From assembly GCF_008124885.1 (NCBI RefSeq), contig NZ_VNHX01000018.1, forward strand, positions 1-64,000: DNA of 64,000 bases. The letters are read 5' to 3'. This document shows positions 34,063 through 46,668 of this stretch, piece by piece; the stretch's first letter is position 1; each line of letters starts with the position of its first letter. Position numbers and translations under genes: made by a program. Below the pieces are notes generated by a model that did no database searches, had not been told where the DNA came from, and was given only the letters and a program-made list of their open reading frames with translations. Source of the DNA: Sphingobacterium allocomposti (GTDB lineage Bacteria; Bacteroidota; Bacteroidia; Sphingobacteriales; Sphingobacteriaceae).

Positions 34063-36486
34063 ATGAAGAAAAATTTACGCCAACCTCTTTTATTTTGCAC
34101 CGTACTATTGATTGCTATTATCTTTTTACCGACAGGAGCAACAGGTCAATCGAATATTGTTAACGTCCAGGGAAAGATGTCTGATCGTAACGGAACGCCG
34201 ATTTCTTACGCCACAGTAACGATTAAAGATGGAAATGGGACTGTTGTACAAACGAAATTTGCGGATGAGCCCGGTAACTTTTTCTTTCAGAATATCCCTC
34301 AAGGATTTTATACACTAAGTATAGACGTGGTAGGCTATATTACAAAGCTGCAGGACATTTCCGTCTCGGAAAATACCGATTTGGGTGTGATCACATTAGA
34401 GCAGGACCCCAATGTTCTGGCAGAGGTGACGGTCACCGCCCGCCGACCTGTGCTTTCCCGCCAACGGGACCGACTCGTGATGAACGTCGAAAACATGGTG
34501 TCTGCATCAGGACGTTCATCGATGGAGCTGTTGAGTATGGTTCCCGGGGTGTTCGTCATGCAGGGCAATATATCCATCAACGGCGTATCAGGAAGCCGGG
34601 TGATGGTCGATGGACGTATGCTGAACATCAGCGGCGATGACCTTAAAGACTATCTGCGGAACCTGAAGGCTGAAGATATACAGTCTATTGAAGTCATTGC
34701 GAGGCCTCCTGCAGAATACGAAGCCTCTGGATCGGGCGGGCTGATCAATATCGTAATGAAAAAACGCAGAGAAAGTGGCCTACAGGCGCGTATCGGTCAT
34801 GATTATTCAAAAGGACTGGGGCATTATCCTTCGTATAGGCCGTTTGCGGGCGTTAGCTACAACTCCGGCAAGATGACGCTCTCGGCTGATTATTCCTTTT
34901 CGGACAATAAAAGCTTCGAAAACCTGTCCCAGTCGCGTGTGCTGTCCCAGCAGGGCCAATATACTGCTGCGAACAATAGCATAGACCGTACGCAAAGCCA
35001 CCGCGTCCGTCTTTCGGGCATCTATGATATTACTAAAGACCATGTGTTGGCAATTGACTATACAGGTCGTTTTTCACGGTCGGTGGACAGCCTTGTCTCG
35101 CATACGACGATCACCTATCCTGAACCTCAGCAGAATACAGTTTCTTCGGGCGATTTTCCCATGGTCAGGCCGGTCGACTACCATAACGTCGGCGTAAACT
35201 ACACGTGGAAAACGGACACCTTGGGATCCACCTTCCGTGTTGTTGCAGACTACACCAATAGTGATAAAAGGCCGAGCAGCGGCACATTCAGCGAGACATT
35301 CGATGCACAGGATCAGCTATTACAGGATACTTCTTTCCTTTTCCGCTTTCCGAGCATGTCACAGATTGTGACCGCCGAGGCCAGATATCAGAAAAAGTGG
35401 ACCACTAGCTGGGATATGCAGGTCGGTGCGAAATTATCACATACTGACATTAATAACCAGAATGCGTATGATATCCTCCGGGATGGTAATTGGATCAGCG
35501 ACATGCAAAGTTTTGACTATTTTTATAAAGAACGGATTGCTGCAGGGTTCGTCAGTTTGAGCGGCGAGCTCTACGGCACAACGTTTAATGTGGGGCTACG
35601 CGGAGAGAATAGCTCCATTCAGGGTGAAGTATCCGGCGACGGACAGGACACAATCATCGGTTCCGATTACTTCAATTTGTTCCCTACGTTGTATTTGCAG
35701 CGTGTTCTCGATCAGCAAGGCCGCCATGTTCTGACGTTTTCAGCTAACAGACGCATTCAAAGGCCGTCCTACAACGAATTAAATCCATATCGATATTTTT
35801 TAGATAACTATTCTGTTGTGACAGGCAATCCCCATCTCCGCCCCCAGATTACGCACGGCGGCGAACTGGCGTACCTCTTCAGGCAAAAATATTACCTAGC
35901 TTTCAGCTATAACAAAACTAAAGATGTTATCTATCAGATCATCGAAACGGATCCAGAGTCGGATATGTTATTGGCATGGCGGAAAAATACCGGTAAACAG
36001 GAGGTTTACACCGTAACCATCAGTGCGCCCATACAGTTCGTCAAGTGGTGGAGTTCCTCAAATAACCTGCTGCTTTCCTCGGGCAGCTCTGTGGCTCCAG
36101 AGTTTGACTTGCAGCTCAACACGTTTGTCTTTCAAAGTGAACACGAGTTTACACTCCCTAAGGGTTGGACGGCAAGCTTAAGTGCGATGTACACACCCCG
36201 CATCCTGCAAGGAAACGTAATTACCCGGCCAATTTCCAATGTAGATCTCGGCGTAAGGAAGCGGTTTTTCAATGACCGCCTGACAGCCGCGGCATCTATT
36301 AGCGATATCTTTTATACGGCGAACTTCGACGCGAAGAGCTATTACAACAACGATGTAATTCTGATCGGCAACCGTCAGCAGACACGGGTGTTGTCGCTTT
36401 CGCTAACATATAATATCAATATAGGAAAGTCTTTTAAAATGAGGTCGCTCATGAAGAGTAATACGGAGGAGAGCGGACGATTATGA
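34063..36486 (+). CDS. Outer-membrane beta-barrel receptor (TonB-dependent receptor-like)
   Basis: The 807-residue protein has a signal peptide (residues 1-29, ending GATGQ). A carboxypeptidase-regulatory-like domain follows (VQGKMSDRNGTPISYATVTI), then a TonB-receptor plug (LAEVTVTARRPVL, VMVDGRMLNISG, IQSIEVIARPPAEYEASG) and a C-terminal outer-membrane barrel (FSANRRIQRPSYNELNPY and others) of the OMP_b-brl_3 type. It belongs to the SusC-like/outer-membrane-protein-beta-barrel group that takes up or senses a ligand. The substrate is unknown. No SusD partner is adjacent. Another receptor of the same length lies at 59325-61748. Confidence 0.92.
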   Translation: MKKNLRQPLLFCTVLLIAIIFLPTGATGQSNIVNVQGKMSDRNGTPISYATVTIKDGNGTVVQTKFADEPGNFFFQNIPQGFYTLSIDVVGYITKLQDISVSENTDLGVITLEQDPNVLAEVTVTARRPVLSRQRDRLVMNVENMVSASGRSSMELLSMVPGVFVMQGNISINGVSGSRVMVDGRMLNISGDDLKDYLRNLKAEDIQSIEVIARPPAEYEASGSGGLINIVMKKRRESGLQARIGHDYSKGLGHYPSYRPFAGVSYNSGKMTLSADYSFSDNKSFENLSQSRVLSQQGQYTAANNSIDRTQSHRVRLSGIYDITKDHVLAIDYTGRFSRSVDSLVSHTTITYPEPQQNTVSSGDFPMVRPVDYHNVGVNYTWKTDTLGSTFRVVADYTNSDKRPSSGTFSETFDAQDQLLQDTSFLFRFPSMSQIVTAEARYQKKWTTSWDMQVGAKLSHTDINNQNAYDILRDGNWISDMQSFDYFYKERIAAGFVSLSGELYGTTFNVGLRGENSSIQGEVSGDGQDTIIGSDYFNLFPTLYLQRVLDQQGRHVLTFSANRRIQRPSYNELNPYRYFLDNYSVVTGNPHLRPQITHGGELAYLFRQKYYLAFSYNKTKDVIYQIIETDPESDMLLAWRKNTGKQEVYTVTISAPIQFVKWWSSSNNLLLSSGSSVAPEFDLQLNTFVFQSEHEFTLPKGWTASLSAMYTPRILQGNVITRPISNVDLGVRKRFFNDRLTAAASISDIFYTANFDAKSYYNNDVILIGNRQQTRVLSLSLTYNINIGKSFKMRSLMKSNTEESGRL

Positions 36487-36787
36487 TGATTAATGTCGGG
36501 CGAGCGACGAGGTCAAGCGGAACAATGAGCACCACGCGCATGTCCGATTTCACCCGATTATATCCTAATTATTTGCTATATTAGTAAACAATAAGCGACT
36601 GTATATTAGTATTATAGATGTTTGAAGACTGGTTTTCTTGGGTGCCGGCAGAATCTGTCGATTGACAAAAGGAGATGTAGCCTTGCAGGCGATACCGGAG
36701 AGCCCGGCGTTTTCTCTTAAAAGAAAAATAAAAGAAAATGTCCCCGATCGCAGTTCTCCATTGTCATAGCCAATAAAAAATAATATT
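36487..36787. other. Gene-free stretch before the first ECF42 cassette
   Basis: About 300 bases. The right part is rich in A and probably holds the promoter of the DGPF gene, but no TAnnTTTG copy with a proper -33 is seen. A lone TGTCGA at 36656-36661 is noted under rejected items. Confidence 0.45.
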
Positions 36788-37135
36788 ATGAAAGAATTTC
36801 TTATGCTGATCCGTGAAGGGGCGGACTACGGAACATTATCACAAGAAGAGCTGAATGCCGATATCGAGAAGCACATCGCTTGGGTTGAACAGCTTGTGCA
36901 GAGAGGTCACTTCAAGGATGGAAACCCGTTAAGTGCAGAAGGCGTATCTATCAGGGGAGAACAGGTGAGCGATGGTCCATTTATTGAGTCCAAGGAATGT
37001 ATCAGCGGTTATTATTTTTTACTGGCATCATCGATTGAAGAAGCGATAGCCCTAGCCAAGGGGTGCCCAGATCTTGACCGGGGTGCATCGCTGGAAATAA
37101 GGGAAATTGCGGTGGTGGAGGGCTTTCACGATTAA
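36788..37135 (+). CDS. YCII/DGPF-domain protein (cassette 1)
   Basis: This 115-residue ferredoxin-like protein carries the DGPF motif (SDGPFIESKECISGYYFL) after a MKEFLMLIRE opening. Proteins of this family are regularly encoded next to ECF42 sigma factors, and their role is unsettled; a sensor or partner of the sigma factor is one proposal. The sigma gene starts 4 bases after this stop. The second cassette at 41322 has a homologue of exactly the same length. Confidence 0.9.
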   Translation: MKEFLMLIREGADYGTLSQEELNADIEKHIAWVEQLVQRGHFKDGNPLSAEGVSIRGEQVSDGPFIESKECISGYYFLLASSIEEAIALAKGCPDLDRGASLEIREIAVVEGFHD

Positions 37136-37139
37136 CAGC

Positions 37140-38384
37140 ATGGGAGGGGACGCTGAGCGTCTGATCGGGCTTCTTTTCCGGCAGCAGGCAGGAAGGCTTG
37201 TCTCCGTGCTGACCCGCCGCTACGGTTATGAGCATATCGACATGGCAATGGACGTGGTGCAGGATACGTTCCTTTCCGCGCTCTCCGCCTGGCGAAAGGG
37301 AGGCGTTCCGTATCGTCCCGAGGCATGGCTGATGAGGGTCGCCATAAACAATATGCTGAATGCGCTAAAAAAAGCAAAGAGCGACCTCGAGCGAAGGACG
37401 GTCTTGATGTATGGCGAGGTGTGCGATAGCGAGGTCTCGGAGAAAGAGATCGGCGACAGCCAGCTGACGCTTTTATTGTTCTGCTGCGGTTTGGATATCC
37501 CACAGCGAACGCGTATTATGCTTACACTGCATTACCTATGTGGAATGAGCTATGCCGAAATTGCCGGCGGTATGTTAATGCACGTCGAAGCGGTGAAGAA
37601 GTCGATCTTTCGAAACAAAGAGGCACTCAAAAACTTCCGGGCAGACCACGACTACCAAGGATCAGGGTTGCAACGGCAGATTCCTGTTTTGCTCAAGACC
37701 CTCTATTTATTGTTCAACGAAGGTTATAAGACAACGTGCAGAACAGTGGGTGTTGATCTTGAATGCTGCTATAACGCGATGCAACTGACGTTATTAATAG
37801 CCGAAAGGAAGAAAGATGGAAGGCTTCATGCGCTCTTGGCACTCATGTTCTTTCACGCAGCCAGATTTCCGGCCCGGATGGACGGGAGTGAAAATTGGAT
37901 AACGCTGAAAGAACAAGACCGTTCCCTGTGGAGCCGTGAGCTGATTGCTGAGGGGTATTTCCACCTTCGGCGAGCGCGCGAACTGACGGACTATGCCGAC
38001 AGTTATTATCTGCAGGCGCTGATATCCTCGTTGCATTGCGCTGCCGCCAACTTCATTGACACTCCCTGGCACAGGATTGTCTTCTTATACCGGCAGCTCG
38101 AAGCGCTTGATAAAGAGTCGGTAGGGTATACACTTAACCGTATTATTGCACAAAGCTATATCGACGCTGTAGGCCTTTTAGAAGAACTCGACACGTTGGC
38201 GCTGCGATGCAGAGGCCCTAATCTGCTAAGCTTCTATCTGGCAAAGGCCTTTCTCCATCAAAGAGACGATAAGTCGCGTGCTTTAACATTTTATGAGGCG
38301 GCATGGTCGCTAACAGCTTCTGCCGTAGATAGACGTTATATTGAAAGACAGATTGAAGCAATGCGGCGTCTATCCGGGCCATAA
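37140..38384 (+). CDS. ECF42-type RNA polymerase sigma factor (cassette 1)
   Basis: From the ATG at 37140 this is 414 residues. The N-terminal part has sigma region 2 (DVVQDTFLSALSAWR) and region 4 (YLCGMSYAEIAGGM). The long C-terminal part is the extension typical of ECF42, with LYLLFNEGYKTT, LLALMFFHAARFPAR and LKEQDRSLW, and TPR-like repeats beyond. In this group the extension replaces a separate anti-sigma factor and is needed for activity. The copy is less typical than the one in cassette 2 (for example FCCGLDIPQRTRIMLTL in place of the usual CHPAL segment). It is coupled to the DGPF gene. Confidence 0.88.
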   Translation: MGGDAERLIGLLFRQQAGRLVSVLTRRYGYEHIDMAMDVVQDTFLSALSAWRKGGVPYRPEAWLMRVAINNMLNALKKAKSDLERRTVLMYGEVCDSEVSEKEIGDSQLTLLLFCCGLDIPQRTRIMLTLHYLCGMSYAEIAGGMLMHVEAVKKSIFRNKEALKNFRADHDYQGSGLQRQIPVLLKTLYLLFNEGYKTTCRTVGVDLECCYNAMQLTLLIAERKKDGRLHALLALMFFHAARFPARMDGSENWITLKEQDRSLWSRELIAEGYFHLRRARELTDYADSYYLQALISSLHCAAANFIDTPWHRIVFLYRQLEALDKESVGYTLNRIIAQSYIDAVGLLEELDTLALRCRGPNLLSFYLAKAFLHQRDDKSRALTFYEAAWSLTASAVDRRYIERQIEAMRRLSGP

Positions 38385-38512
38385 ATCTCCCGAGGACGCT
38401 AGCGGAGCGGTGTTATAAAAGGGGGAGCGATCTTTCAAAGGAAGACCGCAGCATCGTACAATCTGTACGTAGGTATACTACCGGCCATAGGATATGGATG
38501 ATGGCGCTTCGC

Positions 38513-38570
38513 GAAAAAAAACCTCCACGACTTACGGATGCTGTTTTAAGCTTAGCGTAAGTTGTGAAGG
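38513..38570 (-). terminator. katG terminator
   Basis: On the minus strand a 15-base stem with two G-U pairs (38556-38570 with 38522-38536) is followed by eight T's, placed right after the katG stop. Confidence 0.8.
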
Positions 38571-38583
38571 CTTTTCCTACAAT

Positions 38584-41321
<2,738 letters not shown>

Positions 41322-41669
41322 ATGAAGGAATTTATGTTACTTTTTCGATTGCCGCAGCAGGCAGGCGAAGACACGGTAAGTGAAGAGGGAATGAAAGCCC
41401 TCAGCAAAAAATGGGAAAATTGGGTAGGCGGTATCGCGGCGCAGGGCAAGGTGGTCAGTGCTGGTCCGCGGCTAGAACCCGTGGGGAAGGTGCTGAAGAA
41501 CGGCGGGGTGGTTACGGACGGACCATTCGTGGAGGTGCGCGAGATGCTGGGCGGGTTTTTACGGATTAAAGCGGCCAGCCTGGATGAAGCGACGACCTTG
41601 GCACATGGCTGTCCGGCTATTGATCAGGGAGGTACGGTCGAGGTGCGGCCCATAATGGTTTATAGCTGA
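41322..41669 (+). CDS. YCII/DGPF-domain protein (cassette 2)
   Basis: From the ATG at 41322 this is 115 residues, starting MKEFMLLFRLP like its homologue in cassette 1 and carrying the VTDGPFVEVREMLGGFLRI form of the DGPF motif and the AHGCPAIDQGGTVEVRP end. An in-frame ATG at 41268 would add 18 residues with no counterpart in cassette 1. It lies 41 bases before its sigma factor and probably acts with it; the function is not established. Confidence 0.9.
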   Translation: MKEFMLLFRLPQQAGEDTVSEEGMKALSKKWENWVGGIAAQGKVVSAGPRLEPVGKVLKNGGVVTDGPFVEVREMLGGFLRIKAASLDEATTLAHGCPAIDQGGTVEVRPIMVYS

Positions 41670-41710
41670 GACGGCGGGCGTTAATAGCGACGTCTCTTTA
41701 AAAAAGTACG

Positions 41711-42973
41711 GTGAAAGGATTGTTAGCTGATTTATTTCGGAGAGAATTCGGCAAGATGGTGGCGGTGATCAGTCGCCGGTACGGCTTGCAGTATATTGAA
41801 ATTGCAGAAGATCTCGTAAGCGAGACGTTTCTTTCCGCCGCGGAATCATGGCAAGGAAAGGGGATTCCCGCTAATCCGGAGGCTTGGTTATACCATGTCG
41901 CGTCTCAAAAGGTGCTTTTGTACTTCAGGCGGAACAAAATACTGATGGATAAGATCGTCCCGCACATGAGGGAGAGCCAGGAAATATACGAGGAGTCGGC
42001 AGAAATCTGCTTCACGGACGGCAATATAAAAGACAGCCAATTGCAGATGCTGTTGGCCGTCTGCCATCCCGCATTAGGTAGCGAAGCGCAGATTGGGCTG
42101 GCGCTGCGTGTGCTCTGCGGATTTAGCATCGACGAGATAGCTCAGGCATTTTTCACCAATAAAGAGACAATCAACAAACGTCTCTTCCGGGCGAAAGAAA
42201 GGTTGCGGTCGGAAGGGATAACTGTTGAGCCCCTGGGAGATGACGACGTCGGGACGCGTCTTGACAACACACTGCATATTATCTACTTGCTTTTTACCGA
42301 GGGTTATTACTCCCGTACGCGGGACGAGATCCTCCGGCGTGACCTGTGCAGGGAAGCATTGCGTCTCGGACTTATGCTCACAGAACATAAAAGAACAGAC
42401 GTACCCAAGGCAAATGCTTTAGTGGCGTTAATGTGCTTTCATGCGTCGCGCTTCGATGCGCGGCAGGCCGGTCAGGAGAACATGATTCTGTACGACGATC
42501 AGGACAGAAGCAAGTGGAATCAGGAGCTCATTTACCAAGGGATGTATTTTCTCGGTCGTTCCGCCGTAGGAAATGAAATAAGTTCGTACCATTTGGAGGC
42601 CCGTATCGCCTGTTGCCACTGTTACAGGGATGACGGCGAAGAAAAGTGGCAGGAGGTGTTACATCTGTACAACCAGTTGCTGTTAGTCAATTATTCGCCG
42701 GCTGTTGCACTTAACCGTACGTATGCGTTATACAAAGCCGAAGGACGGGAGTCTGCGCTTTTGGAGGCAGAAAAGCTACAGCTTAGCGGCAGCCACTTTT
42801 ATCATATGCTGCTGGGCGAATTGTATATAGGCGTAAATAATAATAAGGCAATGGAGTACCTTCGGACAGCCTCAACGCTCGCGGGGACGGAGGCGGAACG
42901 AAAGCATATTAAACGACGATTGGAAGAAATCATAAAAGATGGCGTGGAACGGCGCGATGAAACTGTTAAATAG
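41711..42973 (+). CDS. ECF42-type RNA polymerase sigma factor (cassette 2)
   Basis: This 420-residue protein starts at a GTG. Region 2 (EDLVSETFLSAAESWQ) and region 4 (RVLCGFSIDEIAQAFF, then INKRLFRAKERL) are followed by the ECF42 extension with CHPALGSEAQ, YLLFTEGYYS, LVALMCFHASRFDAR and YDDQDRSKW, ending in helical repeats (VALNRTYALYKAEGRE). It fits the family closely. The DoxX-like gene starts 2 bases after the stop, so the cassette is a longer operon with membrane and DUF4256 genes as likely targets or partners. Confidence 0.93.
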   Translation: MKGLLADLFRREFGKMVAVISRRYGLQYIEIAEDLVSETFLSAAESWQGKGIPANPEAWLYHVASQKVLLYFRRNKILMDKIVPHMRESQEIYEESAEICFTDGNIKDSQLQMLLAVCHPALGSEAQIGLALRVLCGFSIDEIAQAFFTNKETINKRLFRAKERLRSEGITVEPLGDDDVGTRLDNTLHIIYLLFTEGYYSRTRDEILRRDLCREALRLGLMLTEHKRTDVPKANALVALMCFHASRFDARQAGQENMILYDDQDRSKWNQELIYQGMYFLGRSAVGNEISSYHLEARIACCHCYRDDGEEKWQEVLHLYNQLLLVNYSPAVALNRTYALYKAEGRESALLEAEKLQLSGSHFYHMLLGELYIGVNNNKAMEYLRTASTLAGTEAERKHIKRRLEEIIKDGVERRDETVK

Positions 42974-42975
42974 AA

Positions 42976-43356
42976 ATGAAAAAAAGAAATAACATCATTT
43001 ATTGGGTGTCGACGCTTTGGCTTGCATTAGGAATGGCATCGACAGGAGTAGTTCAGTTAATGAGGATACCGGAGGAAGTGGAGAGTATAGCCCACCTGGG
43101 ATATCCAGTGTATATGCTGACCGTCCTAGGGATCTGGAAATTGCTGGGTGTCGGCGCAATACTTGTTCCGCGCACACCACTTTTAAAGGAATGGACGTAT
43201 GCCGGCTTTTTCTTTGTTATGACGGGTGCGGTCGTGTCGCACCTGGCGGTCGGAGACCTACTGTCGACTATATGGCCCCCGGCGTTGCTCATAGCATTGA
43301 CAGCGGTTTCATGGTATTTTAGACCGGCTGACAGAAAGACCTTCGTGCCGAAATAA
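42976..43356 (+). CDS. DoxX-like membrane protein
   Basis: The 126-residue protein has four transmembrane helices of the DoxX-like type (GVVQLMRIPEEVESIAHLGY, LGIWKLLGVGAILVP, EWTYAGFFFVMTGAVVSHL). Members are linked to quinone or redox metabolism and are often next to ECF42 genes. It is joined to the sigma factor gene by a 2-base gap, so it is probably expressed with it. Confidence 0.88.
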   Translation: MKKRNNIIYWVSTLWLALGMASTGVVQLMRIPEEVESIAHLGYPVYMLTVLGIWKLLGVGAILVPRTPLLKEWTYAGFFFVMTGAVVSHLAVGDLLSTIWPPALLIALTAVSWYFRPADRKTFVPK

Positions 43357-43415
43357 AGGCCGGCAGTATAAACGCTTCTAAAACGGACATATCACCCACC
43401 AAAGAAAGATTACTG

Positions 43416-43979
43416 ATGAAAAACAATAGAAACCTCCACGCTGAACGGCAAGAAGAGTTGTTACAGCTGCTGAGACAACGGTTTGAAAAAAATATGGATA
43501 GGCACCAGGACCTGCAGTGGGTCGCTGTCGAAGAGCGTTTGTTGGCCGCGCCGGAAAAGCTGTGGTCCTTGGATGCGATGGAACAAACGGGAGGCGAGCC
43601 CGATGTTGTGGGATACGATAGCCAGTCCGGCGAGTACCTGTTCTTTGATTGTTCGGCAGAAAGCCCGAAAGGACGACGGAGCATATGCTACGATCGGACA
43701 GCTCTGGAAGCCCGGAAAGCCCACAAACCGGCTAACTCGGCGATGGATATGGCGGAAGAAATGGGAGTAGAGATGTTAACAGAACAGCAATATCGCCTAT
43801 TACAGCAGCTCGGCGAGTTCGATCTGAAAACATCATCTTGGGTGATCACACCGGAGGCCATCAGGAAACACGGCGGAGCCATCTTCTGCGACCGTCGTTA
43901 TGGTCATGTATTTACATACCATAATGGAGCCGACTCCTATTACGGGGCAAGGGGGTTTAGGGCCGCTTTGCGGGTCTGA
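43416..43979 (+). CDS. DUF4256 protein
   Basis: The 187-residue protein matches DUF4256 over its length: RFEKNMDRHQDLQW, LWSLDAMEQTGGEPDVVGYD, FFDCSAESPKGRRSICYDR, KPANSAMDMAEEMGVE and YYGARGFRAALRV. It has no signal peptide. The family is uncharacterised but often lies in ECF42-type neighbourhoods. The conserved cysteine, histidine and aspartate residues look enzyme-like, but no activity is known. It follows the DoxX-like gene by 59 bases. Confidence 0.88.
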   Translation: MKNNRNLHAERQEELLQLLRQRFEKNMDRHQDLQWVAVEERLLAAPEKLWSLDAMEQTGGEPDVVGYDSQSGEYLFFDCSAESPKGRRSICYDRTALEARKAHKPANSAMDMAEEMGVEMLTEQQYRLLQQLGEFDLKTSSWVITPEAIRKHGGAIFCDRRYGHVFTYHNGADSYYGARGFRAALRV

Positions 43980-44001
43980 TCGTGCTTCTAACCGGGGACA
44001 G

Positions 44002-46668
44002 CTACAGTGTAAAGACGGCCCTTAGAATGGCCATACGTCCGCGGAGTTCGTAGCTGTTATGCGTCTGGTGATTGGCTGTCACAGCATATGTTTCAAAGGT
44101 CCGCACATCTGTCAGGTTGGTCAGGTTGAGCTCCAGGTCCGTTTTCCATTTTTTTAGGCGGTAGCGGGCGAATGCGTCGAGAAAGAAATAGCTAACGTGA
44201 GGTTGTTCACGCTGCTGCGTGTAGAGATGTCTGCCGTTAACACCGATAAAGACCTTTTTAAAGGGTAAAGACGGTAGTCCGATATGCTGACTTGCTGTAA
44301 AAATACGGTTTACCAGCTCTGGATGATCTTTTTGTTCCGAAGTCGACCAGCTAAGGTTTCCCCGGTAAGATAGGTTTATGGACTTCCATACCTTCAGTTC
44401 TATATCGGGCTGCAACGAGACATTCCTGTTCTGGAAAGGGAGAAGTTCACCGTTGAAGAACTGATTAAAGTCTGTCAATGTCCACATTCCCCTAAGCTTG
44501 ACCGTACTCGCTATGGGAAAGATGTATTTGTCGAAGCCGGCCTGAAGCTGGAGCGCCCCGATCTTATTCGGTATGGGAAGGAGAACCGTCTGTGAGATGT
44601 CGTTGGACACGGTGTGGGCAATCATCGCCTTTCTGTAGGTTGTTGTATATTGAAGCCCCACATCCGAGAAAAGAAGAGACAGTGTTCTGCTTAAACGATA
44701 GTTCGCCCGAAAGGTTTGGGTATGACTCTCGTTGATGCCGACGGAGTTCTGGGACAGCGATCGATAATCGCGTATCACCAGACCGCGGTACACATCCTGA
44801 ATGTTGCCAAAGTTGTTGGTGAACGTATAGGAAAAGTCAAGTTCGTCCTCCTGCCACGCACGGTATTTCATAAGAAAAGACGGCAAAAACAGCCAGTGCC
44901 GCTGTGTTTCGTCTAAGTGGTAGTGGGGATCATCAAAGTTGGTGTGCTGGAAGGTTATTGGTAAATTGAGCTGGGCCTCTATCCTTTTTCTCTTCCAGCC
45001 ATAAGACGCGCTCACCGAAAATTGCGACCGGCGCCAATGAAGATTGTTGACAGCAGAATCAGTTGAGGGGGGATAAACGGAAGCTCCCTGATATATATTG
45101 ATGTGCGAAGAAAGCTGCTGATCTTCGACGCTCAATAGCGCATTATAATATTGGCTGATCCTGCCTTTGGGCATCCTGTATCCCGCGGAGATCCGGGAAA
45201 AGAAATTTGGAACACGGAGGTGTTGAGTCGTTCCGGTATAAGGCTCACCCCGGTTCAACACATCAGCGGATACGCCCGGAAATATGGCTAGCGATTGGGG
45301 TTTTTCTCCGTAATGTACATACCAATCTACCTGGATAATGTTGCCACTCCGTAGCTGAGGAACGTACTCCAGCAGGTTGGTAAGGCCCCTGATACGGTGA
45401 TTTAGCTGTGCCTTGATCTGCTGATCATTGGTGTGCAGTGACGCTAGGCCATGTTCTTTTTCGTATTCGACAGACAACGCGTTGTTGAGAAACATATTGG
45501 ATTCATTTTTATTTATTAAAAGCCGGAAAGCACCGAGCAGTGACTCTATTTCGCTCTGCTGCTGTTCGTCGAACGTTATGATTTCGGTTGGAGTCAGATA
45601 ATATGTGTAACCGTTAAAGTCTCTCGTATTTCGATCATATAGTCCCTGGAGGTTTATCTTAGCCTGCCATCCCGTGGCCAGGTTGACGAGACTGTTAGAG
45701 TTTATTCCACCGCTGTTATTCATAAAGTAATGCTGTTTAGGAATCGGTGGAGCACCAACAGTGCCCAGGGCAAGGAGGTTGTTAACAGGCATCGTTCCCA
45801 TTCGCGCAAGTGAATTATCCCGATTATATCCGAGGAAGTCGCCCCGGAGGTCCTTTCCCCGGTTATTGCCGCTCAGCACGTGGAGCATTTTGTGTTTTTT
45901 GTTAAAAAGGATGCTGTTCACTTCACCGTCGTATATATTTGGCAGACCCGCGGCGACCTTGGCTTCTCCCGTCGTTTTGAGCTTCGCACTTTCTTTAATA
46001 ACCAGGTTGATAGCTACCTGATCAGTAAAGCGCTTGTTTTTCAATACCTTGAGGTGCTCATGGTTGTTGAGCACCTGGATGTCCTTCACCATATTGTGAG
46101 GAATTGTGCGGGTGCCCAAACTATACCTATCATCAAGCAAATCGTCTCCATCGATGTAGAAATTGGATATGGCTTTTCCTTGGTATTTTATCTGCCCCGA
46201 TTCGGAGACCTCCATTCCCGGCAGCCGTCGTATAACATCGCCGATACTGCGGTCTTCTTCCTTCGCAAAACTACCCACGTCGTAAGACACGGTGTCTCCC
46301 GTCCGGCGGATCTTGGGTTTACTTTTTACCTCTATATGCTCCAGGAGTACGGTTTGCGGCTCTAATTCGATTCGAAGAGGAACTTTCTTGTCACCAAGTC
46401 TGCACTGATATTTCTGATAACCAAGGTGGTTGATCTCCAACGTACATTCACCCCATTCTTCCGGGATGGAGACAACGAAAGTGCCGTTGCGGTCTGTCGT
46501 TTTAAAGGCCCGGATTTTGTTATCTGCCGATTTAATATTTACGCTGGCCGATGGAATAGGCCTTTCCGTCGACTTATCCACCAATGTTCCGCGGATTTCC
46601 CGCTGCTGCGCACAGACTACAGATGTGTCAAGCAGGAGTGCATAAACGAAAAGATATACCGCTTTCAC
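44002..46668 (-). CDS. Outer-membrane beta-barrel protein paired with a GLPGLI gene
   Basis: The 888-residue product starts at a GTG directly after the GLPGLI stop (TAA-GTG). It has a signal peptide (LLLDTSVVCAQ), a carboxypeptidase-regulatory-like domain (IRGTLVDKSTERPIPSASVN), a plug-like region (IRRTGDTVSYDVGSFAKEED, IGDVIRRLPGMEVSESGQI, YIDGDDLLDDRYS) and a C-terminal barrel of about 20 strands. It resembles the proteins that Bacteroidota pair with GLPGLI partners. The transported or bound substrate is unknown, and the TonB box is not clear. The gene is the second of a leftward two-gene unit. Confidence 0.9.
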   Translation of the reverse strand: MKAVYLFVYALLLDTSVVCAQQREIRGTLVDKSTERPIPSASVNIKSADNKIRAFKTTDRNGTFVVSIPEEWGECTLEINHLGYQKYQCRLGDKKVPLRIELEPQTVLLEHIEVKSKPKIRRTGDTVSYDVGSFAKEEDRSIGDVIRRLPGMEVSESGQIKYQGKAISNFYIDGDDLLDDRYSLGTRTIPHNMVKDIQVLNNHEHLKVLKNKRFTDQVAINLVIKESAKLKTTGEAKVAAGLPNIYDGEVNSILFNKKHKMLHVLSGNNRGKDLRGDFLGYNRDNSLARMGTMPVNNLLALGTVGAPPIPKQHYFMNNSGGINSNSLVNLATGWQAKINLQGLYDRNTRDFNGYTYYLTPTEIITFDEQQQSEIESLLGAFRLLINKNESNMFLNNALSVEYEKEHGLASLHTNDQQIKAQLNHRIRGLTNLLEYVPQLRSGNIIQVDWYVHYGEKPQSLAIFPGVSADVLNRGEPYTGTTQHLRVPNFFSRISAGYRMPKGRISQYYNALLSVEDQQLSSHINIYQGASVYPPSTDSAVNNLHWRRSQFSVSASYGWKRKRIEAQLNLPITFQHTNFDDPHYHLDETQRHWLFLPSFLMKYRAWQEDELDFSYTFTNNFGNIQDVYRGLVIRDYRSLSQNSVGINESHTQTFRANYRLSRTLSLLFSDVGLQYTTTYRKAMIAHTVSNDISQTVLLPIPNKIGALQLQAGFDKYIFPIASTVKLRGMWTLTDFNQFFNGELLPFQNRNVSLQPDIELKVWKSINLSYRGNLSWSTSEQKDHPELVNRIFTASQHIGLPSLPFKKVFIGVNGRHLYTQQREQPHVSYFFLDAFARYRLKKWKTDLELNLTNLTDVRTFETYAVTANHQTHNSYELRGRMAILRAVFTL

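Noticed and set aside
36656-36661. TGTCGA upstream of the first DGPF gene, which resembles the -35 motif I recall for Streptomyces ECF42 promoters.
   Set aside because: No matching -10 part follows at the right distance and cassette 2 has no similar motif, so one hexamer is not enough.
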